This document shows, in pieces, positions 9,455-19,882 of a DNA stretch of 34,127 nucleotides (position 1 is the stretch's first letter; the number at the start of each line of letters is the position of its first letter). This DNA is from Penium margaritaceum (lineage: Eukaryota > Streptophyta > Zygnematophyceae > Desmidiales > Peniaceae). A model generated the notes under the pieces. It worked only from the letters and a program-made list of their open reading frames with translations, searched no databases and was not told the DNA's origin. The stretch lies in the NCBI GenBank assembly GCA_023375785.1, contig SZWC01003884.1, positions 14,527 through 48,653 on the forward strand, read 5' to 3'. A program made the position numbers and the translations under genes.

Positions 9455-10619
9455 CTGCTACTGACACTCGCAGTGTTGTCATTCGTGCCTCTGTCGTAAA
9501 TGATCTGTATCGCATCTCTCGTACCTCCTCCCCTTGCTCGCCTTCCTCCTCCGCTCGGGTTTTTGTCATTGTTGTTCTGTCTCCGAAACACGAGCGGTTG
9601 CTTCATCACCGTCTGTGTCACGTGGACTCCGATACTGTGTCGAAGCTCATTCAGACACAGCCAGCTCTCGGTCTTGATGCGGCTTCTTTCGAGAAGCCAC
9701 CCAAGACCGACTGTCTCATTTGCGCTCAAAGGAAGATGCACCAATGCACCTACCCTGACTCTCGTTCTTGAGTGCTTCGGCGTCTCGCGTTAGTTCACTC
9801 GGACCTTCTCGGTCCTCTTCCGGTCGAGTCCCTATCTGATCGAGGCCGGTATGTTCTGACTCTAACTGATGGCTTTACCCGGATGCAGTGGGTCTACAGC
9901 CTACATGAGAAGAGCAACGCTGCCCTTGCGGTTCGACTCTCTCTAGTGATGGCTGAGCGCCAGTCATGTCACACACTGCATTCTTTCCGCTCGGATCGCG
10001 GCGGTGAGTTCCTTGGCGAAATGGACGGATTCTTTGACGAGCACGGGATTTTCACCAGGTCTCCGCTCCTGCTACCCCTCAGCAGAACGGTGTTTCCGAG
10101 CATTGGAACCACACCATGGAGGATGCAGTTCGCGGTATGCGGTCTGAGTGCGATCTCCCTGAGTCCTTCGCTTTTGAGGGCTTTGCCTACATGACGTGGG
10201 TCTGGAACCGCCACCCGCACGGTTCGCTCCCGGACCATATTATACCGTATGAGCTCTGGTTTGGACATCGTGCTGACCTTTGTCGTGCTCGCGTCTGGGG
10301 ATCCCTGGCCTCCGTGTGGTACACGGAGGACCAGCACGGGTCCAAGGTCTCACCTCGGGGCCGCTTGTGTGCCTTCGTAGGCATTTCCCCTCGGTCGAAG
10401 GCTTGGCGCTTCTGGGACTCTACTCGTTGTTGTGTCATTGAGTCTCGTGACGTGATCTTTTTTGAGTCTCTCACCTATCGTGACGTGAATTTCATCACGG
10501 CACTCTCCACCACGCATGTCCCTACCTGTGAGGGTTCTCGGCGGATGAGGGAGACTTCTAAACCAACGAGCACCTTTTCTCAGGCTCATGTGTCTGTTCG
10601 AGCCCCTTTCACCTCTTAG
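9424..10619 (+). pseudogene. GAG-pre-integrase zinc domain and integrase of copia element 1
   Basis: From 9424 the frame carries HERLLHHRLCHVDSDTVS and later CLICAQRKMHQC, the HHCC zinc-binding module before copia integrase. After a TGA at 9769-9771 the core follows: LVHSDLLGPL (first acidic residue), then FRSDRGGEF (second). A one-base deletion near 10060, seen by comparison with element 2, moves the remainder into another frame read to 10619, which holds the PQQNG region with the third acidic residue, the GFAYMTWVWNR segment and a C-terminal part with KVSPRGR and CAFVGIS. Integrase joins the element DNA to the chromosome. All three catalytic residues can be seen, but not in one frame. Confidence 0.88.
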
Positions 10620-11213
10620 TCTCCCGCCCTTGATGACCTAGCGATCATCGCTATCCGTCCAGAGACCTCGCCCGTACAGCCTGTTTCATACCCCACAGGT
10701 GTCCCTGCTTCAGCTCCCACGCCTACTTCTGCGCCAGTACCTGCGTCAGCCGGCACTCCTGTTTTTATGTCTGGTCCAGTCTCGCCTACTCTCGTACCTA
10801 CGTCTGCTGGCACTCCTGCCTCTGTGTCAGGTCCAGTCTTGCCTGCTCCTGCTATCACATGAAGCCCCGTGTCCCCCACACACGCGTCTCCTCGCACGTC
10901 ATCATTGGCTGCCTTGCCTCAGTCCCCACGAGCTGTGGTCACGCCTGTCCCTGAGCCTGAGGTGCGCCCCTCGAGCCCAGGTTACTCCAGTGAGCCTGGT
11001 GGCCATTTTCGACCACTGGATTCCGGAGCTTAGTGAGCGTCGGGCCTCGCACCCAAGCGCCCCTCTTGTAGCATCGCTAGTGGTGACCCCGGCACAAAGG
11101 CCCCAGGCCTGAGTGTCCGCACTGAGCTTACAGAGGTACATCCATCGTGCCTCGTAGGGCACGATCTCGTCTCTTGCGAGTTCCATATCACTTGTGATGT
11201 AGCAGCTGATCTT
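10620..11213 (+). pseudogene. Pro/Thr/Ala-rich linker between integrase and reverse transcriptase, copia element 1
   Basis: Low-complexity Pro-, Thr-, Ser- and Ala-rich coding region with stops at 10617-10619 and near 10860. It contains a 57-bp tandem duplication (10737-10793 and 10794-10850), each unit starting GTACCT and including GGCACTCCTG and GGTCCAGTC. The matching region of element 2 has no such duplication. Linkers like this are poorly conserved in copia pol. Confidence 0.7.
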
Positions 11214-12266
11214 GTGGTCCTCAGGCCTAGCACCAAGGCATGTGCCCTTGCCACGCAGAGCTCTCCCTTTGTGGTGCCTGACCCGAGCACCCTGAGGGAA
11301 GCTCTCTCATCACAGGATGCTGACGCTTGGCGAGCTGCCTACGAGGATGAGCTTCGCGCTATCCGAGAGCATAGAGTCTACGAGCTCGTCAACCTTCCGC
11401 CTGGGAGGAAGGCTATTCAGGTGAAGTGGGTCTTTCACACGAAAGTGAAGCCAGATGGCTCACTGGAATGCTACAAGGCCCGTTTGGTCATCAAGGGACA
11501 CTCTTGGATTGAGGGCATCGATTACACTGACACTTTTGCCCCTGTCGGCCGCATGACCTGAGCTCGAGCTCTGTTCGGTGTAGTGGCTCAGCATGACGGG
11601 GAACTTTACCAAATGGATGTGAACAATGCGTTCCTCCATGGCTCTCTGGATGAGGAGATTTACGTGGCTCAGCCACTAGGCTTTGAGGACGGTGACAAGG
11701 TCTGGCACTTGCGCAAGTCCTTGTACGGCCTCAAACAGTCTCCGTGGTTTTGGAACCAGGAGATCACCGGCACTTTGACTCGTGCAGGATATGTACCGAG
11801 GGAGGCAGATCCCTCTCTCTTCATCCTACCGACACCCGAGCGGTTCACTGCCATCCTGGTCTATGTCGATGACCTTTTGATTGCGTCTCCGTCCCTGGAG
11901 GCCATGAAGGAGGCCAAGGCTGTCCTTCACATTGCCTACAGGATGAAGGACCTCGGTCCTGCATCTGTGTTTCTTGGTATGGAGATCGTGCGAGATCACA
12001 GGCGTCGGACGCTGTTGCTGCATCAGGCCCGATTTACGCGAGTCGTGGGGGAGCGTTTGAGCGATCTCCTTGGTGCAGTGCCCACTGCTTCCACACCTCT
12101 TACACCCGATGGGCAGGATGCCCTGAAGGTGGATGATCCCACACATCTGGGGGAGACAGTGGACGTGACCTTGTACCTTTGTTTCATCGGATCTCTGATG
12201 TACCTAGCCACTACCACATGTCTTGACATCGCTTTCGTTGTCAACCTCCTCGCTCAGTTCTCGTAG
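11214..12266 (+). pseudogene. Reverse transcriptase of copia element 1, one internal stop
   Basis: One frame covers the domain apart from a TGA at 11559-11561. The start region has WRAAYEDELRAIREHRVYEL and KWVFHTKVKPDGSLE, then QMDVNNAFLHGSLDEEIYV (first catalytic Asp), SLYGLKQSPWFWNQ, and the catalytic YVDD at 11862-11873. FLGMEIVRD and GSLMYLATTT follow. The order and spacing match the copia-type RVT_2 domain. The enzyme copies element RNA to DNA. Every catalytic residue is present, so a single nonsense change and a 3' TAG at 12264-12266 are the main visible defects. Confidence 0.93.
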
Positions 12267-12827
12267 GCTCCTTGTGATAGAGCCATTCACGTGGTTGTAC
12301 GAGTGGTGCGGTACGTGGTCTCCACACCGTACTTTGGACTATGCTTTCGTCGGCAATGTTCGATGGTCCTTGACCGCTACAATGACAGCGACTAGGCTTG
12401 GAGCCCATATGGACGCAACCGTACTGGCTACGTGTTCGTGCTCAGTGGTACCGCTCTGTCTTGACGTATCGGGAAGCGGGACTGCATCGCATGTAGCTCG
12501 TCGGAATCAGAGTACGTTGCTTTGGGCGTAGGGGCTGCTGAGGCGGTATGGCTCTAGCGCCGGTTTCTTGAGCTTGGTCAGTCAGTACCCGCCATTGTGC
12601 TTCGTTGCGACAACCAGAGTGCTCTCGCCATTGCGGAGAACTCCGGTGTCTTTCACACCCACACGAAACACATTGTGCGTGATCTGGTGGAGTGACACGT
12701 GATCTCCGTCATGTGTGTTGGCACTAACATGCAGCGTGCTGATTTCTTGACGAAGGCACTAGCTCGCGAAACGTTCCTGGTGGCCATTCGTTCTTTTGGG
12801 CTTCGCCCCATGCCTGAAGGTGGTTGA
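12267..12827 (+). pseudogene. RNase H of copia element 1 (broken)
   Basis: The translation keeps VVRVVRYVVSTPY, a region with SSSESEYVAL (catalytic Glu), VLRCDNQSALAIAENSGVF (catalytic Asp), HTHTKHI and NMQRADFLTKAL, all standard for copia RNase H. Several in-frame stops occur, and a short segment (about 19 nt) found in element 2 after KHI is missing. The final stop is TGA at 12825-12827. RNase H degrades the RNA template during reverse transcription. Confidence 0.88.
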
Positions 12828-12915
12828 GTGTGGGATGTGTGTTTGTGTCTCATCTGTTTTACACACACTATTGTACTTGTCCCAGTGCTGCACGTGTATG
12901 GACATGCGTACCATC
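12828..12915 (+). other. 3' untranslated part of copia element 1
   Basis: A GT-rich stretch between the pol stop and the purine tract. The matching region follows pol in element 2, including CAGTGCTGCA and TATGGACATGCGTACCATCG. Confidence 0.6.
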
Positions 12916-12929
12916 GGGTCATGGGGGAG
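12916..12929 (+). promoter_or_regulatory. Polypurine tract of copia element 1
   Basis: GGGTCATGGGGGAG lies directly before the 3' LTR, in the position where plus-strand DNA synthesis is primed. Confidence 0.8.
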
Positions 12930-13565
12930 TGTTGTGATTTGTCACGCTCTTGTACAGTCTACTGTGACCACTCGGCCGTGTCCATACTCGTGCAGATCCC
13001 TGAGGCGGGCCCTGGTGACGTCGGAGGGACGAAGGGTGGCGGAATGCCAGCTTGGAGCTGGCTGACTACCGGTCCAGAGCCCCGGACAGTGCCGGGACTC
13101 CTTGATGTTTTTCTTCAGCCTGCAGGAGTCTTTTCGGCGGACTGGCCATGAGCCCGATTTGCATGTTTTTGCATTGCGTGTCCACCGTTTGATGATTGAT
13201 GCATGTATGTGACCAGTCGTAGCGTCCGTCTTGTGATCTTGCACGTCTAGGTTCAGACGGCATAGCATTCTGACATGTGTGCGCAGAGTTATGGCCAAAA
13301 CAATGGTTTTGGGCCGGTTTTAGGACAGCTCTTGGACCGCCGCGTGTGACACCCGCTGTGCGCCACGGCAGGTATTTAGGCCATGGACCTGTCATTTGTT
13401 AACTCTCTCTGCAAATGCTATTGAAGCATTCAGATACTTTGCCTTGTGTCCCCAAGCCAAACTCTTGCCGTTGCGTGCACGACTTGTGATTGTCGTCATC
13501 GTATGATCAGGCGCTGACGCCTGGTCAACGGGAGTGTTGTTAGGAAGCTTCGTTGCATCTTCTCA
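12930..13565 (+). repeat. 3' LTR of copia element 1
   Basis: 636 bp, TGTTGTGATTTGTCACG to CTTCTCA, about 92.5% identical by hand count to 5844-6478. Confidence 0.95.
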
Positions 13566-13570
13566 AAGAC
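13566..13570. repeat. Target-site duplication AAGAC, right side of copia element 1
   Basis: Identical to 5839-5843. Joining the flanks restores continuous gypsy sequence. Confidence 0.92.
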
Positions 13571-14650
13571 TTTGTGCACTTCGTAACTTCGACGTGAGGC
13601 AAGCGAGCGCATCTGACAACAAGCAGCAAGTCTTTGGCGATGACTTTGGTGATGGGAAGCAAAACGTGCTTATGCACGCAAACCCTGAGGCGGTAGCGAA
13701 CTCTGGAGTGGCAAGCTATGCAGCAATTGGGTCAACCCTAACGGCTGCAAAAACCATCCAGGTCATGGATCTAACGATGGTAAACCAGCAACCCCTAACG
13801 ACAGCCATGACGCCAGCAGCGCGAACGATAGATGGTACTGAACAACACGTGCGGATCAACAAGGAACTGGCAAACTGTATCGTCGCGCTCGAGGGGATCA
13901 ACAACCATTTGCTCTGACAACTCAACGTCACAATGGAGGCTCTTTGCAACGCAAGTGCAGAAGAGGAAGTGCTCGTCGAGTGAAACACCAACTCTAGAGC
14001 AAAGCTAATATTCCTCCGGCCCCTCCCGAACTATTCGATTGTTCGAATTCCAAAGGACCGACGGTTTGTATCTGGTTGATAAGATTGGAAGCGTACTTCA
14101 ATGTTCCTATGGTTAACGACAATCGAAAGAAATTTGACCTCGCAGCTACAATTTTGCATAACATGGCATTAAGTTGGTGGTCTGACCTTAAGGCCATCCA
14201 ATGGCAGCAGGATACCAAAGGAGTCTCATCAACAGCCAACGGCGCCCTTCTCATATCGTTGACTGCAAACGTTCTACCCTTGGAGCAAATCTACATGCAA
14301 TGGCAAGGCGCACTGATGCCACCAACCGACTGGAACAAATTATCACAAGAAATGCTTGCACAATTTGGACGGCATAACAAGAAGAACGACGCATAGTTAA
14401 GCTCCTACGTCTCCGTGAGTAGTCCAGCATAGCATAGTACAGGCGAAAACTCCGCAAGATCATCATTAGTACAGACATTTCCCCCGAGGATCTCTCTTTT
14501 GACGATAACAACGACCTCAAATGCGACATTCGGCAAGGAATCACAATCTTCGACGTCCAAAATGACTGGTCGCGGATAATCGTAGCAGCACAACGGATAG
14601 ACAACACCGACTAGAATGCTCGGATCCATGAATCCTATAGATGGGGACCT
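13571..14650 (+). pseudogene. gag of the Ty3/gypsy element, 5' portion (broken)
   Basis: The first readable part runs to a TGA at 13915-13917. After further stops and a frame change, 14020-14396 reads PPELFDCSNSKGP, WLIRLEAYFNVP, KKFDLAATILHNMALSWWSD and LSQEMLAQFGR. The WL-x-x-LEAYF and ALxWW words are characteristic of chromovirus-type gag capsid. A third part, with ISPEDLSFDD and IIVAAQRID, continues in another frame. The gene is then cut at 14650 by copia element 2 and resumes at 22401 with a knuckle relic. Confidence 0.8.
14646..14650. repeat. Target-site duplication GACCT, left side of copia element 2
   Basis: Identical to 22396-22400. Confidence 0.92.
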
Positions 14651-15294
14651 TGTTGTGATTTGTGACATTCCTGTCAACTTGTACAGTTTACTGTGACCAC
14701 TTGGCCGTGTCCATACTCGTGCAAATCCCTGATGCGGACCCTGGAGGCACCGGCGTGTCATCTGGTGGCGGACTACCATCCTAGAACTGACTGACGACTA
14801 TTCTAGAGGTCCTGACACTACTCGAGACCTCTTCTAGTTTTTCTGTAGCAGACAGGAGTTAATGAGTGTACTGGCCATGGGCCCGATTTGCATGTTTTTG
14901 TCTTGTGTGTCCACCGCTTGATGCCGGATGCATGCATTTGACCAATCGTAGTGTTTGGATTTTGATTGTGCACATCTAGGTTTAGACGGCGTAGCGTTCT
15001 GATATGTTTGCGCAGAGTTACGGCCAAAACAGTGGTTTTGGGCCGGTTTTAGGGCACATCTTGCACTGCCGCGTGCGACGACTGCCGTGTGCTGCGGCAG
15101 ATACTTATGCTATGGACCTGTCATGTGTCATTTCTCTCTGCAAATTCTGTTTAAGCATGTTGACACTTTGCCTTTTGTCTCCTAGCCAGATCCTTGCCAG
15201 TGTGTGTACGAGTTGTAACTGTCGTCACCGTCTGACCAGGCACTGATGCCTAGTCAGCGACTGTGTCGCTAGGAAGCTTCCACGCATCGTCTCA
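14651..15294 (+). repeat. 5' LTR of copia element 2
   Basis: 644 bp from TGTTGTGATTTGTGACATT to CGTCTCA, directly followed by the primer site. Confidence 0.95.
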
Positions 15295-15306
15295 TGGTAT
15301 TAGAGC
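15295..15306 (+). promoter_or_regulatory. Primer-binding site, initiator Met-tRNA type, copia element 2
   Basis: TGGTATTAGAGC, one base off TGGTATCAGAGC, immediately after the LTR. Confidence 0.92.
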
Positions 15307-15329
15307 TTTGAGACAGTTATCATCGAGCT

Positions 15330-15925
15330 GCACAGCATAGATGAAACAGAGTAGCAACAGTGAGTGCCACAGCTGCAGCAGATCCATAGGGACCCGTCGA
15401 CAACAGCAAATCGGCGTCGACGTCGCTCACCATCACCACGTGAGACTATAGTTGCTAGCAGCATTCAGTAATAGCAACAGCAGTGCAGTGGAGTAGCAGC
15501 ACAGCAGCAATGGCAACATTTACGATGGTAGCAGCCCACGGCGGTAGCACCACAGCAGCAACGTGCGGCGGCAGTAGCACAACAGCAGTGCAGCAACGGT
15601 GGTAGCAGCAAGAGCGACAGCAGCAGCAACGGCAATAGTAGTAGCAGCGGTGGCAGCAGCACAACAGTAGAGCATGAGCAGCGACAGTAGTAGCACCGCA
15701 CTAGCAACAATGCCGGTAGTAGCAACGCACAAGCAGCAGCGGCAGCAGTACGTGACGGCTGCAACAACGTGTCGCACGCGCAACGCGCAATAGCAGCAGC
15801 AGCAGCAACACGAGATTGCTGCATCAGCCGCGCGCGTAGCGGCCAAGCGGCCACTCCGCACGCAGCCGCGCGGCTGCTGTTGTAGCTGACGACGGAACTG
15901 CAGCAGCAGCCGAGCGGAAGTTGTT
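15330..15925 (+). repeat. AGC/AGT-rich low-complexity leader tract, copia element 2
   Basis: About 600 nt, roughly 80 nt longer than in element 1, with the same AGC/AGT/GTAGCA composition but no base-by-base alignment in the middle. The right flank (CAGCAGC.GAGCG.AAG...) aligns again with element 1. Confidence 0.85.
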
Positions 15926-16019
15926 GCGCACCTTCCGCGCATCTCCCGCGTGGCTACTGCAGAGCGGCCGCAAGCTCACGTAGCAGTCGCGAGGATTGAC
16001 CCAAAAAAAGGGAGGGCGA

Positions 16020-16092
16020 GCTGACGTCAGCATTTTTACTTGCTGATGTCATCAGGTATTGTTGACGTCAGCAAATGTTTGCTAACGTCAGC
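16020..16092 (+). promoter_or_regulatory. Cluster of four TGACGTCA-like boxes before gag, copia element 2
   Basis: GCTGACGTCAGC at 16020-16031, TGATGTCA at 16044-16051, GTTGACGTCAGC at 16061-16072 and GCTAACGTCAGC at 16081-16092. The spacing matches the cluster at 7123-7195 of element 1, while different boxes are the perfect ones in each copy. Confidence 0.6.
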
Positions 16093-16202
16093 ACTTGCCT
16101 TGGTGAAATTTGTGGTCGGAGAGTCAAACGTTGCTAGCGTTTCAACTCATCGAGAAATGCTCATGTTTCTGCAATTCGGCCACGTTGACGTCTCGGCCCA
16201 TA

Positions 16203-17620
16203 ATGAGCGGAACCATGGCTCCATCCAACAAGAAGGGAAAGAGGGTACTAGATCCTTCTTCTACATCCGCAGGGGTCATGAGCCCACGTTTGCAAGCCAT
16301 TGAGGACTTGCAGAGCCAGCAGGATGAGATGCGTTGCTTGTAGCGGGAGCAGACTGACGCCATCCGTACACTTACTTGACTTCTTCGAGGACATTACACG
16401 ACTTCATGACAGATTCCTGAGGGAGCGGCTAGGGTCGCACCCTCTATACAACCGTGAGCTCCAGGATCAGAGATAAGAGCTGGAGCCGACCCGCCAACTC
16501 TTGACCCTTCGGATGTGGATCCAGACATGCCAAGCATGGAGGGCGACTCCCCGGAGCGCGAGATTCGTGTGCTTCAGGATCGTATCCGCCAGCTACAGAC
16601 GAGCTCTTGGCCTCCACACACGTCTCGCTTTTCGGAGTTTCAATCGTCGCCTGATCTCCACCCCAGGGACTTCCCTCTTCCCGACGTCTTTCCCTTCCCT
16701 CGTCCTTCTCAGCTTGTGATTGCTCTCCCTACCGAACGGCAACCTAAGGACTTCAAGACGCCGCCCCCACAGTACGTCAGCGAGGACGGCTTTGACTAAT
16801 GGGAGATCCTCTTTCAGGTCTCAGCCACTTCAGAGGGCGTGCGGCCCTACAACCACAGTCCGTATTAGACTACGGACCGGGCTCAGGTGTTGTTAGTGGC
16901 TAGGGCGATGCACGGACTTCTCTACGCCATGCCGTGCGAGACCATTGCCGACTCCCGCTCATTCCTTGGCGAGGCGGGCACAAGCACCGGCGTAGATCCA
17001 CGCAATGGCTGGGACTTAGCATTGTCCCTACTTGCTGCAGTGACGCACGCCACCCGCATCTCCCACATCTATGCCTTTCACTCCCTTTGCCATGGGCCTG
17101 CCAAGCCTGCAGGCGACTACTTGCGACGTGCTATGCGCATTTACACTCGCCTTCGGACCACAGGAGGCACAAAGTTGTAGGCGCTCAGCACGATCATGCT
17201 CGGGGTTTTCCTTGAGCACACAGATATCTTCACGCGGTACAACGATGCCGTGCTTGAGCCTTTTCAGCCTCACTGCAGCTTCTTCCCTGGGCACACCAGC
17301 TTTTCCTCCAGGTGACTTCCGCCCATGAGGCAGTAGTGGCCCATCAAGAGACTTCCATTGCTACAGCAGTCGTTGCATCAGCACCGACGCCCCTCTTGCA
17401 AAATTCTTCTCCATCCTCTGTCTCGTCCTCCTCCTCCCCTTCTGCCCCGATTACATCAACTCAGACACAGGGTATCGCGACAGCAGCACAGGGGAAGAAG
17501 GGTTGACGCAAGCGTGGCTCGGGCCAATAGCAGCCGTAGCAGCAGCCGTTGTCGAGCAGTAGCAGTGGTCGCTCTGTTGACTGCTACAACTGTGGAGGCG
17601 CCCATTGCTAAACCGAGTGC
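16203..17620 (+). pseudogene. gag of copia element 2 (broken)
   Basis: Unlike element 1, much of gag stays in one frame from the Met at 16203 to about 17180, interrupted by several stops (including TAG at 16341-16343, TAA at 16797-16799, TAG at 16866-16868 and TAG at 17178-17180). It begins MSGTMAPSNKKGKR. The stretch EREIRVLQDRIRQLQ looks like a short coiled coil, and LLYAMP and GWDLALSLLA mark the capsid part. The zinc knuckle at 17582-17620 reads C-YN-C-GGA-H, then has a stop, then TEC: again with three residues between the second Cys and the His. Confidence 0.82.
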
Positions 17621-18073
17621 TAGCAGCCGCTCGACTGGGCATGGATTACTCGTGTGCTCCAGGTTGCGTATGCACTACGGTTCTAGTCCAGCAGCACAAC
17701 CTCCGGGCGCGCGGCGACCATGACCGCAGCAGTTCCCGCTTCACCACCGGCGACCAGAGACGATCGGGACCCACATGACCGCACCATCTCCGAGCTCTGA
17801 CAACTTCTCGTGCTTTTCTTTCAGGGAGGTGTGAGTGTGTTGTCAAAGCTGGGTGGTTCACAAACTGTCTCTTTGTTTGTTTTTGTGACTCAGGATGACT
17901 TGTGTGGGGGGGCACAGTCAGCATGTGATGACGATGGGCCTAACTATACAGACTGGATTTATGAGTCTCACCTTTGTGCCCTTCATTGTTCCTACCCACC
18001 TGCTGCCCTGCGTCCGTCTGGTGCCGAGTGTTCCGTTGCTCGTTGTAAAGTGACATCCTCTAGTCGTCATCGC

Positions 18074-18478
18074 GCTGGCACTTGGATCATCAACTCTGAT
18101 GCCACTCATTTCATGACCTGTCCTCGTAGTGATTTTATTGTTATTGGACTTGTTGCATCCGTTTGTTCTGTCCGCACAGGCTCTGGTCAGTCCTTGCTAG
18201 TCGAGGGTGTTGGGGGCGTTTGTTTTGATGGTCTGTCTGGCCCCCTGTATCTTTCTGAGGTGCTATTTGTGCCTGACCTTGAGCTTAGCTTGCTTTCTCT
18301 ACGTGCTTGCACCCTGATGGGACTCTCTCTGGAGCATACTACAGATTCTGTGACTATGACTGCTCTTGACACTCGCAGCGTTGTCCTTCGTGCCTATGTC
18401 GTGGATGACCTCTATCGTGTCTCTTGGACTTGTGCTCCGTGCTCCCCCTCCCCTTTCGCTCGTGTTTTTGTCACTGGT
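18074..18478 (+). pseudogene. Aspartic protease region of copia element 2 (active site lost)
   Basis: TWIINSDATHFMTC aligns with TWIIDSGATHHMTC of element 1. The catalytic Asp is Asn (18092-18094) and the Gly is Asp (18098-18100), so the enzyme would be dead. The rest of the domain, GPLYLSEVLFVPDLELSLLS, is readable, and the frame stays open from 17810 to 18526. Confidence 0.88.
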
Positions 18479-18528
18479 GTTCAATTAATCAACGACAGAT
18501 TGTTCACTCTGTCGAAGCTTAATTGAAC
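18479..18528. repeat. Inverted repeat replacing the His part of the HHCC module
   Basis: GTTCAATTAA (18479-18488) and its exact complement TTAATTGAAC (18519-18528) flank 30 nt. At this place element 1 has about 35 bases more and encodes the two zinc-binding His of the GAG-pre-integrase domain. A deletion with template-switch filler would explain it. Confidence 0.6.
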
Positions 18529-19388
18529 ACAGCCCGCACTCGGTCTTGATGCAGCTGCTTTCGAGAAGCCGCCCAAGACCGACTACCTATTTTGCGCTCA
18601 CGGTAAGATGCATCGTTGTACTTACTTTAACTCCCGTTCACGCGCACGTCGCCCTCTCGAGTTAGTTCATTCGGACCTTCTTGGTCCCCTACCTGTCGAG
18701 TCTCTGTCCAATCCGCGTCAATACGTCCTGACCCTGATTGATGCGGTGGGTCTACAGCTTGCGCATGAAGAGTGACGCCGCTCTCGCAGTTCGTCTCTGG
18801 CTAGTGATGGATGAGCGTCAGTCTCACCACACGCTGCACACGTTCCGCTCGAATCGCAGAGGCGAGTTCCTTGGTGAGATGGACAGCTTACTCGCCGAGC
18901 AGGGGATCGTTCACCAGGTCTTCGCTCCTGCCACTCCTCAGCAGAACGTTGTTTCTGAGCGCTGGAACTGCACCATGGAGGATACGGTTCACGCTATGCG
19001 GTCTAAGTGCGGTCTTCCGGAGTCCTCCATTTTTGAAGGCTTCGCTTACATGACTTTGGTCTGGAACCGCCTCCCGCACGGTCCTCATCGGGACCACGTC
19101 ACACCGTATGAGCTCTGGTTTGGCCATCATGCTGACTTGCGCCTCGCTTGCGTCTGGGGATCCTTGGCTTCTGTGTGGTACACTGAGGACCAGCAGGGGT
19201 CCAAGGTCTCACCGCAAGGTCGCTTGTTCGCCTTCGTTGGCATTTCCGTGCAGTCGAAGGCATGGCATTTTTTGGACCCTACTTGTTGTCGCATTGTTGA
19301 GTCCCGCGATGCGCTCTTCATTGAGTCCCTTACCTACCGTAATCTGACTTTGATCACGTTGCTGTCGGTCACACATGTTCCCACGTGA
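18529..19388 (+). pseudogene. Integrase of copia element 2 (broken)
   Basis: The Cys pair is damaged (TDYLFCAHGKMHRC). LVHSDLLGPL with the first acidic residue is present near 18662. A deletion near 18740 removes part of the LTDGFTRM segment and shifts the frame. From 18738 one frame runs to 19388: FRSNRRGEF, where the second catalytic Asp is Asn, PQQNVVSER with the third acidic residue, then the same C-terminal part as element 1 (GFAYMTLVWNR, LASVWYTEDQQGSKVSPQGR). This 216-codon frame is long for the element but begins inside the domain and is not a gene start. Confidence 0.87.
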
Positions 19389-19882
19389 GAGGTTTCTTTA
19401 CAGATGGGGAAGTCTACGCCTGGGAGTATCAATCGCTAGGCTGATGGGTCCGTTCGAGCTCCCTCCACCCCTCTGGCGCTTGATGATCGAGCGATCATCG
19501 CTGTCGGTCCAGAGATCTATCCAGTAGTGCTCGCTTCTACTCCTGCCCCTTCACGCCCCACAGGTACCCATGATCCTATACCTGTGTGTACTCGTGTGAC
19601 CGTACCTGGGTGCGCCAGCACCCTTGCTTCCGTTCGTGGACCTGCCTCACCTGCTCCTACTGTCACACCAAGCCCTGTGTCTCCCACACCCGCATCTCCT
19701 CACACGGCATCACTTGCTCTCTTGTCTCAGTCCTCCCCAGCTACGATTGTGCCCGTTCGTGAGCCGGAGGTACGCCCCTCAAGCCCAAGTTACTCCCGTA
19801 AGCCTGGCGGTCGCCTTCGACCGTTGGACTCCGGAGCTTAGCAAGTGTCTGGTCATGCGCCAGGCGCTCTACTCGCAGCATT
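19389..19882 (+). pseudogene. Pro/Ser/Thr-rich linker between integrase and reverse transcriptase, copia element 2
   Basis: Low-complexity coding relic, aligning at its ends with element 1 (ALDDRAIIA near 19478; EPEVRPSSPSYS near 19760). It lacks the 57-bp duplication of element 1. Confidence 0.65.

Larger units (their letters stand above)
5844..13565 (+). mobile_element. Ty1/copia retrotransposon, element 1 (full length, decayed)
   Basis: 7722 bp with LTRs of 635 and 636 bp, a Met-tRNA primer site, a long leader, gag, protease, integrase, reverse transcriptase and RNase H in copia order (integrase before reverse transcriptase), and a purine-rich tract before the 3' LTR. AAGAC flanks both ends. 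By hand count the LTRs differ at about 48 positions (around 7.5%), making it the youngest layer here. It sits in the gypsy element between its 5' LTR and gag. Gag and pol carry several stops and single-base deletions, but the protease DSG, the integrase acidic residues and the YVDD motif of reverse transcriptase are intact. Confidence 0.95.
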
